64,000 bases of DNA. It comes from Flavobacteriaceae bacterium (lineage in GTDB: Bacteria > Bacteroidota > Bacteroidia > Flavobacteriales > Flavobacteriaceae). The DNA is taken from NCBI GenBank assembly GCA_002746415.1, contig NVXD01000020.1, positions 34,287 through 98,286 on the forward strand, in the 5' to 3' direction. Made by a program: the position numbers and the translations under genes. Numbering within the stretch: the stretch's first letter is position 1; every line of letters starts with the position of its first letter. The notes under the pieces were generated by a model that ran no database searches, was not told the origin of the DNA, and saw only the letters and a program-made list of their open reading frames with translations. Positions 1-9,280 of this stretch are shown piece by piece.

Positions 1-119
1 TTTTCAATAAAAAACACTTCAAAAAGTATTATATCGTTAATAATTTATAATTGCGAACTATATCTCTTTAATATGACTGCTTAAAGTAGTTCTTTTGTCA
101 GTTGATTAAATGACTAGCT

Positions 120-2519
120 ATGATTACGAACACAGAAATAGAACAAAGAGGGAATTTGTTTCCCAACCAAGTTATAGATTACAAGAAAGATGCTGATAAA
201 CTCTACTTTACTACAGAAAATGGAGTGATACTTCAGATTACAATTCTTCGAGATAGTGGCATAAGATTTAGATTTGGTACTGGAAATACTTTTGAACCCG
301 ATTTCTCTTATGCCATTTGTGAAAATGTTAGTTTAGGATACAACCATTTGGAAGTTGAAGAATTGGCATCTGAATATGTAATTGAAACTGCCAAACTAAA
401 AATCCATGTCTCCAAGAGTAATCTTAAAACTCAAATTAAAGATCTGGAAGGCAATATCATTAATCAGGATGAACTTGGTTTTCATTGGGAGGAAAATTAC
501 GAATATGGGGGTAATATTGTAAAAATGAGCAAGTTGACCCAATCTTCCGAGAGTTTTTATGGCATGGGAGATAAGGCAACCCATTCTAATTTAAAAGGGA
601 AACGGGTTAACAATTGGGCAATGGATCAATACGCTTTTGGCAAAGACCAAGAGCCGTTGTACAAAGCTATTCCTTTTTATGTGGGGCTTCATAATAATAT
701 GGCTTACGGAGTTTTCTTTGATAATACTTTTAGAAGTTATTTTGATTTTGCGCAAGAACGCCGAAATGTGACTAGTTTTTGGGCAGATGGAGGGGAAATG
801 AATTATTACTTTTTCTATGGACCAGAAATATCAGAGGTGGTCCAAGCCTATACAGATTTAACGGGAAAACCAGAACTGCCGCCATTATGGGCACTTGGTT
901 TTCATCAATCTAAATGGAGTTATTTTCCAGAGAAAAAAGTTAAAGACGTAGCTAAAAAATTTAGAGACCTTAAAATACCATGTGATGCCATTTACTTGGA
1001 TATTGATTATATGGAGGGTTTCAGATGTTTTACATGGAACAAGGAGTATTTTCCGGACCCCAAACGAATGGTGCAAGAATTAAGTGATGATGGTTTTAAA
1101 ACAGTAGCCATAATAGATCCAGGAATTAAGATTGATAAGGACTATTGGGTATATAAAGAAGCAAAAGAGAACGATTATTTTTGTAAAAGGGGAGATGGTC
1201 CTTATATGCAAGGTAAAGTATGGCCAGGCCAATGTAATTTTCCCGATTATACCAATCCAAAAGTTAGAGAATGGTGGGCAGGTCTATATAAAGAATTGAT
1301 AGCGGAAATTGGAGTTAAAGCAGTTTGGAACGATATGAACGAACCTGCTGTAATGGAAGTTCCGGGAAAAACATTTCCTTTGGATGTGAGACATGATTAT
1401 GATGGGCATCCTTGTAGCCATAGAAAGGCACATAATATTTATGGAACCCAAATGGCTAGAGCAACCTATGAAGGTGTAAAGAAGTATGTGTATCCTAAAC
1501 GTCCATTTGTAATCACTCGGTCTGCTTATTCTGGTGCACAAAGATATACATCAACATGGACCGGTGATAATGTAGCCACATGGGAGCATTTATGGATTGC
1601 CAATGTGCAAGCACAACGTATGTGTATGAGTGGTATGTCTTTTGTGGGGTCAGATATTGGTGGTTTTGCAGAACAACCCAATGGCGAGCTTTTTGTGAGA
1701 TGGATACAGTTGGGCGTATTTCATCCATTTTGCAGAGTGCATTCTAGTGGTGATCATGGTGATCAAGAACCTTGGTCTTTTGATGAAGATGTGACCAATA
1801 TTGTTAGGAAGTATATTGAATTAAGATACCAATTATTACCTTATTTATATACCATGTTTTGGCGTTATGCTAAAGAAGGGGTGCCAATGTTACAGTCCTT
1901 GGTGTATTATGATCAAGAAGATGCGCAGACCCATTTTAGAACAGATGAGTTTATATTTGGAGATCAGATTTTAGTATGCCCAGTGCAGGAGCCAAATGCC
2001 CAAGGAAGAAGAATGTATTTTCCTAAAGGGAAATGGTATAATTACTGGAACAATGAGGTTTTAGATGGCGGGAAGGAAAGATGGGTTGTCGCTGGGATAG
2101 ATAGCCTACCGCTTTATATTAAGGCAGGAGCTATAATTCCTAAATATCCTATACAACAGTATGTAGGGGAGTTGGACATTGAAGAATTGGTGCTGGAAGT
2201 GTATTTTAAGATGGGGAAAGAGAGTTCAACAGTTTATGAAGATGCGCAAGATGGTTACGATTATAAAAAAGGACGCTTTAGTCTTCGTAACTTTAAATTG
2301 GACGGAAGAGAGTCAGCACTTATTATACGTCAATATAAGGATGGAAAGTTTATTACACCCTACAGTACTTTTAAGTTGAAATTACATGGGCTTCCTTTTG
2401 AAATAAAACATATTGAGATAGACAATAAAATAGTTTCTTTGGAAGATGTAAAATTAAAAGGGAATAGCGTAATTGAAATCAGCAAAGATTTCTCTGAGCT
2501 ACATATTCTAGGAAAATAA
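120..2519 (+). CDS. Glycoside hydrolase family 31 alpha-glucosidase
   Basis: A 799-residue enzyme that should remove alpha-linked glucose or xylose residues from the non-reducing ends of oligosaccharides with retention of configuration. The GH31 nucleophile motif WNDMNEP is present with Asp405, and Asp483 in WTGDN is the likely acid/base. An N-terminal beta-sandwich (about 1-240), a TIM barrel (about 250-600) and C-terminal beta domains fit the family. No signal peptide is visible, so it is probably cytoplasmic. The ATG start leaves 119 bases upstream in the window with no clear promoter. It lies 43 bases before an M48 protease and is not part of a visible polysaccharide utilisation locus, so the natural substrate (maltodextrin, glycogen fragments or another alpha-glucoside) cannot be assigned. 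Confidence 0.93.
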   Translation: MITNTEIEQRGNLFPNQVIDYKKDADKLYFTTENGVILQITILRDSGIRFRFGTGNTFEPDFSYAICENVSLGYNHLEVEELASEYVIETAKLKIHVSKSNLKTQIKDLEGNIINQDELGFHWEENYEYGGNIVKMSKLTQSSESFYGMGDKATHSNLKGKRVNNWAMDQYAFGKDQEPLYKAIPFYVGLHNNMAYGVFFDNTFRSYFDFAQERRNVTSFWADGGEMNYYFFYGPEISEVVQAYTDLTGKPELPPLWALGFHQSKWSYFPEKKVKDVAKKFRDLKIPCDAIYLDIDYMEGFRCFTWNKEYFPDPKRMVQELSDDGFKTVAIIDPGIKIDKDYWVYKEAKENDYFCKRGDGPYMQGKVWPGQCNFPDYTNPKVREWWAGLYKELIAEIGVKAVWNDMNEPAVMEVPGKTFPLDVRHDYDGHPCSHRKAHNIYGTQMARATYEGVKKYVYPKRPFVITRSAYSGAQRYTSTWTGDNVATWEHLWIANVQAQRMCMSGMSFVGSDIGGFAEQPNGELFVRWIQLGVFHPFCRVHSSGDHGDQEPWSFDEDVTNIVRKYIELRYQLLPYLYTMFWRYAKEGVPMLQSLVYYDQEDAQTHFRTDEFIFGDQILVCPVQEPNAQGRRMYFPKGKWYNYWNNEVLDGGKERWVVAGIDSLPLYIKAGAIIPKYPIQQYVGELDIEELVLEVYFKMGKESSTVYEDAQDGYDYKKGRFSLRNFKLDGRESALIIRQYKDGKFITPYSTFKLKLHGLPFEIKHIEIDNKIVSLEDVKLKGNSVIEISKDFSELHILGK

Positions 2520-2562
2520 TATTTTTTGTAAATTACCGTATCCTATTTAAAACATAAAGACT

Positions 2563-3372
2563 ATGAAAAAAGTAATTTTGATATTCGCCATTTTTTTAGG
2601 GGTTGCCTCCTGTAAAGTAAATCCGTTTACGGGAAAAAAAGTGCTAAATTTTTATCCAAATAGTCAGATATTTCCCATGGCTTTTGCACAGTACGATCAG
2701 TTTTTGGGAGAGCATGAAACCGTTAAGGGTACAGCTGAGGCTTATATGATTACAAAAGTTGGACAACGTATATCTTCTGCCGCAGAAAGATGGCTGACGG
2801 CTAATGGGTATCCAGGATATCTTCAAGATTATAAGTGGGAATACAATCTGGTGAAAGATAAAACCGTCAATGCATGGTGTATGCCAGGAGGTAAGATTGT
2901 TTTTTACACAGGGATTTTACCAATTACCCAAAGTGAAACAGGTGTAGCTGTGGTAATGGGCCACGAGGTTGCCCATGCCTTAGCTGATCACGGAGCCCAA
3001 CGTATGAGCGCAGGTACATTACAGCAAGTAGGAGCTGTAGCGGGTAATGTGGCATTGAAGGATGATCAAAAAAGAAATATGTTCAATCAATTTTATGGTG
3101 TAGGTTCTCAGGTATTGGGCATGCTCCCTTTTAGTAGAAGTCATGAAACAGAAGCTGATAAGATTGGACTCCAAATAATGGCTATAGCTGGGTATGATCC
3201 AGATGAGGCTGCAGAATTATGGAAAAGGATGAAAGCAAATAGCGGAGGACAGGGGCCGCCAGAATTTTTAAGCACACACCCATCAAATGATACTAGAATA
3301 AGCAATCTTACGTCTTGGGCACCTTTGGCTAAGGAGGAGGCTGCCAAATATGGGGTAACCTCTTTTTACTAA
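2563..3372 (+). CDS. M48 family zinc metalloprotease, lipoprotein
   Basis: A 269-residue secreted peptidase of the BepA/Oma1-like M48 family, expected to act in envelope protein quality control. The N-terminus is a lipoprotein signal with lipobox VASC, so the mature protein should be anchored through Cys17. The zinc site is His134-Glu135-x-x-His138 (HEVAH), and the third ligand lies in the downstream ETEADKIG motif. The protein is compact, without the TPR extension of BepA. It follows the GH31 gene by 43 bases and is closed by a strong terminator. The natural substrate is unknown. Confidence 0.9.
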   Translation: MKKVILIFAIFLGVASCKVNPFTGKKVLNFYPNSQIFPMAFAQYDQFLGEHETVKGTAEAYMITKVGQRISSAAERWLTANGYPGYLQDYKWEYNLVKDKTVNAWCMPGGKIVFYTGILPITQSETGVAVVMGHEVAHALADHGAQRMSAGTLQQVGAVAGNVALKDDQKRNMFNQFYGVGSQVLGMLPFSRSHETEADKIGLQIMAIAGYDPDEAAELWKRMKANSGGQGPPEFLSTHPSNDTRISNLTSWAPLAKEEAAKYGVTSFY

Positions 3373-3400
3373 AAAATAGAAATTATTAATTGTATATTAG

Positions 3401-3431
3401 AAGCTGTTCTTTTTTAGAGCAGCTTTTTTTT
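3401..3431 (+). terminator. Rho-independent terminator after the M48 protease
   Basis: A 10-base-pair stem (AAGCTGTTCT with AGAGCAGCTT, one G-U pair) with a five-T loop, followed by a run of T. It ends the GH31/M48 transcript. Confidence 0.85.
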
Positions 3432-3481
3432 GCGAATTAATCGGAATCAACCTAACCAAAATATATAATAGCAATAGCAGT

Positions 3482-4843
3482 ATGGCAATAGCATTAGCAC
3501 TTAAAGGCAGTAAAAAATTACTCAACGCATGGGCATTTTACGATTGGGCAAATTCTGTTTATAGTTTGGTTATTGCTTCTGCAATATTCCCTATTTTTTA
3601 TGGTGCACTCTTCCGTGCTGCAGAAATAGAGAAGGTTACCGTTTTTGGGGGAGAGATTGCTAGAGCACCCTTGATTAGTTATGTTACCTCATTGGCTTTT
3701 GTGTTTATTGCGCTTATTATACCATTACTGTCTGGGATTGCAGATTATTTGGGTAATAAGAAAGTATTTATGCAATTTTTTTGCTACTTGGGTGGTGCAT
3801 CATGCATTGGGCTGTATTGGTTTTCTTTAGAGAATATATATATCGGCTTGGTTTGCTATTTCTTTGGTTTGGTGGGTTTTTGGGTAAGTTTTGCCATTAA
3901 TAATTCCTACTTACCAGACATTGCCTTCCCAGAACAACAGGACCGCATTAGTGCCAAAGGATTTTCAATGGGGTATGTGGGTAGTGTTATTTTATTGTTG
4001 TTTAATTTATGGATGGTCATGAATCCAGCTTTTTTTGGAATAGAGACAGATGTTGATGGCATTGCAGAAATAAAGGCCATGAAATATTCTTTTGTAACTG
4101 TTGGTATTTGGTGGATTTTATTCAGTCAGTATACTTTTAGGCACTTACCCAAAGGGTTTAAAAAGGAGGGAGAACGAAAGAATATTATTCTCAATGGCTT
4201 TCGCGAACTAAAAGGGGTGTGGATACAATTGGGAGGAGAGACCAAGCTGAAACGATACTTGGGGGCATTTTTTGTGTACAGCATGGCAGTGCAGACCATT
4301 ATGTTGATTGCTACCTATTTTGGGGAAGAGGAAATACAATGGGGAACTGACAATGAACGCACAACAGGATTAATTATTAGTATTTTGGTCATACAGGTGG
4401 TGGCAATATTAGGCGCTACAGTAACGGCTATGGCTTCTAAAGCTTATGGAAATGTAAAAACACTTATTGTGATAAATGTACTGTGGGTCATTATTTGCAT
4501 TTATGCCTACTTTTTAATTACTCCCATGGATTTTTACATAGCTGCAGGATGCGTTGGTTTGGTCATGGGAGGTATACAAGCTTTATCTAGGTCTACTTAT
4601 TCTAAATTTTTACCAGAAACTACAGACACCACCTCTTTCTTTAGTTTCTATGATGTAGCGGAGAAAGTTGGAATTATCTTTGGTACTTTTTTGTTTGGTT
4701 TCGTGGCTCAACTTGAGGACAGTATGCGACCAGCCATTGTTTTTCTAGCGCTGTTTTTTATCATAGGGGCAGTTTTACTTACTAGGGTAAATAAGGACAA
4801 GACTGGTATGAATGTGTTAGGTTCTGATAGCGTTGAAAGCTAA
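3482..4843 (+). CDS. MFS transporter, UMF1/Atg22-like family
   Basis: A 453-residue inner-membrane protein with about twelve hydrophobic segments. The N-terminal signature NAWAFYDWANS (about residues 15-25) is typical of the UMF1 (Atg22-like) branch of the major facilitator superfamily, annotated in bacteria as MFS or permease proteins of unknown substrate. In fungi the Atg22 relatives export amino acids from vacuoles, but this cannot be transferred safely. It stands alone between a terminator and a weak hairpin, so the neighbours do not reveal a substrate. Confidence 0.88.
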   Translation: MAIALALKGSKKLLNAWAFYDWANSVYSLVIASAIFPIFYGALFRAAEIEKVTVFGGEIARAPLISYVTSLAFVFIALIIPLLSGIADYLGNKKVFMQFFCYLGGASCIGLYWFSLENIYIGLVCYFFGLVGFWVSFAINNSYLPDIAFPEQQDRISAKGFSMGYVGSVILLLFNLWMVMNPAFFGIETDVDGIAEIKAMKYSFVTVGIWWILFSQYTFRHLPKGFKKEGERKNIILNGFRELKGVWIQLGGETKLKRYLGAFFVYSMAVQTIMLIATYFGEEEIQWGTDNERTTGLIISILVIQVVAILGATVTAMASKAYGNVKTLIVINVLWVIICIYAYFLITPMDFYIAAGCVGLVMGGIQALSRSTYSKFLPETTDTTSFFSFYDVAEKVGIIFGTFLFGFVAQLEDSMRPAIVFLALFFIIGAVLLTRVNKDKTGMNVLGSDSVES

Positions 4844-4893
4844 ATAGGAGTAGTGATTTTTGTATTATTCGCATAGATTTTGGTTGATAGGAC

Positions 4894-4935
4894 AGGCAAT
4901 TGGCATTGTTTTAACGTTGTAAACTTGCCTTTTTT
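4894..4935 (+). terminator. Possible weak terminator after the MFS gene
   Basis: The arms AGGCAA and TTGCCT enclose about 25 bases and are followed by TTTTT. The stem is short and the loop long, so this is only a candidate. Confidence 0.3.
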
Positions 4936-4977
4936 GTGTTTTTAACTGAATTTTAAGGAGTAACTAATTTTAATACT

Positions 4978-5865
4978 ATGGAAAAGCTAACTAAAGAAAA
5001 CGTTGATCAGGAGGTTTTTGATTTATATGATGATTATGCTCATAACAAAATCAATAGAAAACAATTCCTAGAGAAATTATCATTGTATGCAATTGGCGGT
5101 ATTACAATTTCATCACTTCTAAGTTTTATGATGCCCAATTATGTTGATTCCATTTTAGTAAAACCTAGTGATCCAAGGATAACGTCTGAATTTATCACCT
5201 ATAATTCTCCAAAAGGAGGTGGTAGTATAAAAGGGTTGTTTTCCAAGCCAAAGGATACCAAAACCAAGTTTCCAGGGATTATTGTGGTGCATGAAAACCG
5301 AGGGCTTAATCCATATATTGAAGATGTTGGAAGAAGAGCTGCGGTTGAAGGTTTTGTGACCTTAGCACCAGATGCATTGTCCCCGTTGGGTGGATACCCT
5401 GGTAATGATGATGAAGGAAGGGTATTGCAAAGAAAACGTGATCGCAATGAGATGCTAGAGGATTTTATTGCAGCTTATGAGCACCTCATGGCCCATGAGG
5501 ATTGTAATGGAAAAGTAGGAGTAGTTGGGTTTTGTTTTGGAGGTTGGATTTCCAATATGATGGCCGTGCAAATATCATCTTTATCGGCAGCTGTTCCATT
5601 TTATGGCGGACAACCCTCTGATGCTGAAACAGCTAATATAAAAGCGCCTCTAATGCTTCAATATGCGGGATTAGATGAAAGAGTAAACGCTGGTTGGCCT
5701 GCTTACGAAAAAGCACTTAAAGCAAATAAAGTTGCACATACGGCTTATTTCTACCCAGAAGTAAACCACGGTTTTCATAACAATACAACGCCAAGATATG
5801 ATGATCCAGCTGCTACACTGGCTTGGGACCGTACTGTTGCTTTTTTTAAGGAGAAGCTTATTTGA
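4978..5865 (+). CDS. Dienelactone hydrolase family protein
   Basis: A 295-residue alpha/beta hydrolase of the dienelactone hydrolase family. The triad is visible: Cys186 in GFCFGGW, Asp233 in GLDERV and His264 in NHGFH. Residues 1-60 precede the hydrolase fold and contain NRKQFLEKL followed by a hydrophobic segment (about 30-50), resembling a twin-arginine signal with Lys in place of the second Arg; export is therefore plausible but uncertain. True dienelactone hydrolases act in chloroaromatic degradation, but no such pathway is nearby and the family is broad. It is monocistronic and ends at a bidirectional terminator. Confidence 0.88.
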   Translation: MEKLTKENVDQEVFDLYDDYAHNKINRKQFLEKLSLYAIGGITISSLLSFMMPNYVDSILVKPSDPRITSEFITYNSPKGGGSIKGLFSKPKDTKTKFPGIIVVHENRGLNPYIEDVGRRAAVEGFVTLAPDALSPLGGYPGNDDEGRVLQRKRDRNEMLEDFIAAYEHLMAHEDCNGKVGVVGFCFGGWISNMMAVQISSLSAAVPFYGGQPSDAETANIKAPLMLQYAGLDERVNAGWPAYEKALKANKVAHTAYFYPEVNHGFHNNTTPRYDDPAATLAWDRTVAFFKEKLI

Positions 5866-6016
5866 TTCCTAAAATTCTATTAAACTGTTTTACCTCACAT
5901 TTATAAAAAGATAGCAATCTGTTTTTTAAAGTTGTACGCGTACTGTTTTTATTGTTTTTCATTTTGATTCATATATGTTTATAGTATAAGTACACAAATC
6001 ATTGAAAATATTACAT

Positions 6017-6061
6017 TAAAAAAGCCTTAACCCTGATTTATTCTGGATTAAGGCTTTTTTT
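6017..6061. terminator. Bidirectional terminator
   Basis: A stem with arms AAAGCCTTAA and TTAAGGCTTT around an 18-base loop, with an A-run on one side and a T-run on the other. It serves both the dienelactone hydrolase gene (plus) and the sigma-factor operon (minus), which converge here. Confidence 0.85.
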
Positions 6062-6117
6062 GATTTGTCTTTATTGTTTGTTATGATTGATGAACAAACT
6101 CCAATAATATGAATAAT

Positions 6118-6843
6118 TTATCCCTTAGAAATGTCGCCAGAACCTGAAGTTTTACTATCTATTTTCTTAGGGTTCCCACGGTAGCTAATGTCCCCTGAAC
6201 CAGATACTCTTGCCTTTAGCATTTGATTGGCAGTTACTTGAACATCAGCAGAGCCAGAGACGGTAACCTCTACAAACTCGGCTTCAAGTTCATAAGCTTC
6301 TATATCCCCTGATCCAGATATTCTTACTTCCAAGTCATTTGTCTTACCATTTAGCCTAATGTCTCCAGAGCCAGACATAGTAGCAGTTACGGAAGTAGCC
6401 TCAACAGCAAGAGTGATGTCACCAGAACCAGATATGTTCGTCTTAAAATTATTTGTTCTAATAGTTGTTTTTCCAACAATGTCCCCAGAACCTGATAAAG
6501 TGGCTGAATTGATGCTTTCAATAGGTACCGTAATATGAATACCTTGCCTCCAATTAGAAGGTCTAAGATTGACACCTTTTTCGACCTTAATTACTAGTTT
6601 GCCATCTTTAACTTCAGTTTTTATATATTCTAAAAGATTTTCTTCTCCTTTTAAGGTTATTTCGCCCTCATTACCTGCAACTAAATCTACATCAAACCAA
6701 CCTGCAAGTGCAACAGCGTCATAGTCCCCTACAGAACGTTCAATTGTTACGACCTTTCCATTCCCTTTAATTTTTTTACCCCATTGGGCAGTAACTGTGG
6801 CTGCCATTAAAAGGGCTAAGCCTAAGAGTGTTGTTTTTTTCAT
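6118..6843 (-). CDS. Head GIN domain (DUF2807) secreted protein
   Basis: A 241-residue protein with an N-terminal signal peptide (MKKTTLLGLALLMAATVTAQ). The rest is a DUF2807 head-GIN domain, a right-handed beta-helix-like fold. The hallmark SGSGDI repeat or a close variant occurs seven times between about residues 110 and 240, spaced 18-24 residues, the last at the C-terminus. It is the last gene of an operon with an ECF sigma factor, an anti-sigma-like protein and a DUF4097 protein, 26 bases after the latter. The family is common in Bacteroidota and has been called an auto-transporter adhesin-like domain, but its function is not established. It should be periplasmic or surface-exposed. Confidence 0.88.
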   Translation of the reverse strand: MKKTTLLGLALLMAATVTAQWGKKIKGNGKVVTIERSVGDYDAVALAGWFDVDLVAGNEGEITLKGEENLLEYIKTEVKDGKLVIKVEKGVNLRPSNWRQGIHITVPIESINSATLSGSGDIVGKTTIRTNNFKTNISGSGDITLAVEATSVTATMSGSGDIRLNGKTNDLEVRISGSGDIEAYELEAEFVEVTVSGSADVQVTANQMLKARVSGSGDISYRGNPKKIDSKTSGSGDISKG

Positions 6844-6869
6844 GATTATTAGTGTTTTAATTGATTTGA

Positions 6870-7961
6870 TTAGTTTTTATAAAAAGATACATTACCATAA
6901 TCACTATTTATGGAGATATGGTTGCCACTATTTTCTTTGCCATAATATCCTTTGTAATATTTTTCTCGTGATTTTTCTATGCTTACATTTATTTCAAAAT
7001 CATCTTTACCACTTACACTAGCATATTCCGTTGTGATTTCAAAGTCAAAATAATATTGGGGATCATATCCAATTTTCACTCCTGTATAGTCTGTTCGTAT
7101 TCTAACATTGCCAGCATCCTCTGCCAGGTTATTTATTTTAACAGATCCGTAATCGGCTGTAATGTCTACATTGCCATGAATAGTCCCTAATTTTGTATTT
7201 ATATAATCTCCAGTACCTCTTACATTATTAGCTTCTCTAACTTCTAAAGTTCCGTAATCACTTGAATAGGTAAGGTTTTCCATTTGCATTATATGTGAAT
7301 TGGTATAATCTGCTTTAATGGCTAAGTCTCCAGCTTTTTCAATAGTGAATCCAGAATAATCTGCGTCAATTTCACCGCTATTGATATAAGCTATGGTAGA
7401 CTTGGAAGTATAATCGAATCTTAATTCGTTGTTTCTTCCTCTTAATTCGCCAATATCTAATCTGCCATAATCACAACTTATCTTAGCATGGCCATCTATT
7501 CTGTCCAAAGTGATATTACCGTAATCATTGTTCAAGTTTACACTGTTTTTAACTGGAAGTTTTATGGTGTAATTTACTTGCATGTTTACATTGTTGTTAC
7601 CCCAGTTCCAACCCCAACTACTTTTGTTTTTATTAAAAATAGTTCTTGCAGATACCAGACTACTACTGCTTTCAAAATCAACTGAAATACCATCCAGTTT
7701 TTGTTGTACTTTATCTTCACTGTTGCCATTGGTCTTTATATGGATTTCAATAACCACTCTATCTTCATTCCAAGAAGTGATGTTTAGGTTGCCATAACTA
7801 TTGTTTATTTTAAGTAATGCATCAGAGTTTACGCTGAATTCTTTCTTAATAGTTTTCTCTTTGGTATACCTGCCTTTTAATTTTCCATCATTTGCCAAAA
7901 GAGCAGTTGGCATAACGAATAGCAGTACTGCTATGTATTTAAATAGTAAAGTTTTCATCAT
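6870..7961 (-). CDS. DUF4097-like beta-repeat secreted protein
   Basis: A 363-residue protein with a signal peptide (about residues 1-23) followed by about twelve degenerate beta-strand repeats centred on DYG, DYT or DYS (for example NNDYGNITL, SCDYGRLDI, TADYGSVKI and NSDYGNVSF). The spacing suggests a parallel beta-helix as in the DUF4097/head-GIN group. Two adjacent ATG codons (7961 and 7958) are possible starts. The gene overlaps the end of the upstream anti-sigma-like gene by 23 bases, indicating translational coupling. No enzymatic motif is visible. An envelope structural or sensory role under the operon's sigma factor is inferred. Confidence 0.82.
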   Translation of the reverse strand: MMKTLLFKYIAVLLFVMPTALLANDGKLKGRYTKEKTIKKEFSVNSDALLKINNSYGNLNITSWNEDRVVIEIHIKTNGNSEDKVQQKLDGISVDFESSSSLVSARTIFNKNKSSWGWNWGNNNVNMQVNYTIKLPVKNSVNLNNDYGNITLDRIDGHAKISCDYGRLDIGELRGRNNELRFDYTSKSTIAYINSGEIDADYSGFTIEKAGDLAIKADYTNSHIMQMENLTYSSDYGTLEVREANNVRGTGDYINTKLGTIHGNVDITADYGSVKINNLAEDAGNVRIRTDYTGVKIGYDPQYYFDFEITTEYASVSGKDDFEINVSIEKSREKYYKGYYGKENSGNHISINSDYGNVSFYKN

Positions 7962-8502
7962 TGTATTTTTTTAAATTTTTTATTGTTTCTACTTGGCTTA
8001 GCACCTCCTGTAAAAGGTCTATCCGGGTTTGGAAGTTGTTGATCATAGCACTTAAAATCAATTTAGTATTACCCCCATTTAACAGGTCCTGCTCTAAAAC
8101 CTGGTAGTTGGTTTCCAGTTTTCTTAACTGGTTTAGGGTATCATCAATGATTTTTTGCGTTTCGGGCGTGCCTTCACTTACCAATTGTTTTACCTGCTCA
8201 TTGATCAAATTCGCAAAGTAAAACTCAGTTTGGGAGGCTTCAGGTGATATTTCTGCTACCCTTGCTTCAATTGTTGTTGCGTTATTAAAAAAGAGACCAG
8301 CACTCACTGTACAAATCAATATTATAGAAGCTGCTATGGACAACGGTTTCCACAATGACTTTTTTGTGTTGAAACTTACAGTTTGATTAGCCGCATTAAG
8401 TTTTTCCATAAAACGCTGTTCATGCCCACCCGCTGGTTCTTCAATATCAAAAGAACCCTGAAAGTTTTTAAACGCCTTTTCTAAGTTTTCTTCTTCTTTC
8501 AT
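7939..8502 (-). CDS. Membrane-anchored putative anti-sigma factor
   Basis: A 187-residue protein with a cytoplasmic N-terminus of about 60 residues, one transmembrane segment (about 65-85) and a periplasmic helical C-terminus rich in Glu, Gln and Leu. It starts two bases after the stop codon of an ECF sigma factor gene, the usual position of a cognate anti-sigma factor. The zinc-binding HxxxCxxC motif of ZAS anti-sigma factors is absent, so assignment is by position and topology. The next gene overlaps its 3' end. Confidence 0.72.
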   Translation of the reverse strand: MKEEENLEKAFKNFQGSFDIEEPAGGHEQRFMEKLNAANQTVSFNTKKSLWKPLSIAASIILICTVSAGLFFNNATTIEARVAEISPEASQTEFYFANLINEQVKQLVSEGTPETQKIIDDTLNQLRKLETNYQVLEQDLLNGGNTKLILSAMINNFQTRIDLLQEVLSQVETIKNLKKYNDENFTI

Positions 8503-8504
8503 AA

Positions 8505-9071
8505 TTAAGCATTTATCATTTTTTTTCTGAGGCTTTCTTTAGCTCTAGAAATGGTAGTTCTGCAATTTGCGTAACTAATATCCATAATAGTGCTTACCTC
8601 CTCATAGTCATACCCTTCAATTAAATGTAAGGTCAAAGAAATTCTGTAATTGTCTTTTAACCGTTTCATGGTCTCCATAACTTTTTGAGCCTTCAGTTCT
8701 GTTGTGCCATGATTTGAAACAACTTCATCATTATCTTCGACCTTATACAGAATATCATCCAGTCCAACTTCCATATTTTTTTGTTGTTTTCTGTAATGAT
8801 AGATGCTGTTGTTTATTACAATCCGTTTTAACCAGGATCCAAAAGTTACATCACCCTTAAATGTTTGCAGTTTGGTGAACGCGTTCAAAAATGATTCCTG
8901 CATAACATCCTCGGCTTCAGCACTATTTTTCACAATCCTATAAGCCGTGTTGTACATGGCTTTGTAGTATCGGTTATATACTTCCAATTGTGCGGTTTGT
9001 TTTCCTTTTAAACACAATTGTAATAATACTTCAGTATCAGTATGTCCTTTAATTTGGCTCAAAAAGTTCAA
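8505..9071 (-). CDS. ECF RNA polymerase sigma factor
   Basis: A 188-residue sigma-70 family protein of the extracytoplasmic-function type. Region 2 (about residues 25-95, with AEDVMQESFLNAF) and region 4 (about 125-185, helix-turn-helix with EGYDYEEVSTIM) are present, with no region 1 or 3. The reading frame opens with TTG at 9071; an in-frame TAA lies nine codons upstream and no ATG occurs before region 2, so TTG is the likely start. It heads a four-gene operon with an anti-sigma-like protein and two envelope repeat proteins, which are probably its targets. It is divergent from lon. Confidence 0.9.
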   Translation of the reverse strand: MNFLSQIKGHTDTEVLLQLCLKGKQTAQLEVYNRYYKAMYNTAYRIVKNSAEAEDVMQESFLNAFTKLQTFKGDVTFGSWLKRIVINNSIYHYRKQQKNMEVGLDDILYKVEDNDEVVSNHGTTELKAQKVMETMKRLKDNYRISLTLHLIEGYDYEEVSTIMDISYANCRTTISRAKESLRKKMINA

Positions 9072-9135
9072 GGTTTGTATTAGAGATGACTCAATTTAAC
9101 AAATGTTACAGTTTTTTTAAGATTTTTCTTCTTTG

Positions 9136-9152
9136 TTGGCATAAGAATTGAA
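9136..9152 (+). promoter_or_regulatory. Possible sigma-54-like -24/-12 element upstream of lon
   Basis: TTGGCAT, five bases, then TTGAA resembles the sigma-54 consensus TGGCAC-N5-TTGC with correct GG to G spacing, but the -12 element reads GA instead of GC. No enhancer site was identified. Weak candidate only. Confidence 0.22.
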
Positions 9153-9280
9153 TTAAGAGGGTGAATAACGGAGCCGTAAGAATGTATATGTACATTTTAT
9201 AGGGCTTTACAATGATAATAGTAACAATAAAAAATTAGGATTTCTGTTTTATTATGACAGAATGACGTGGATATAAAGAT

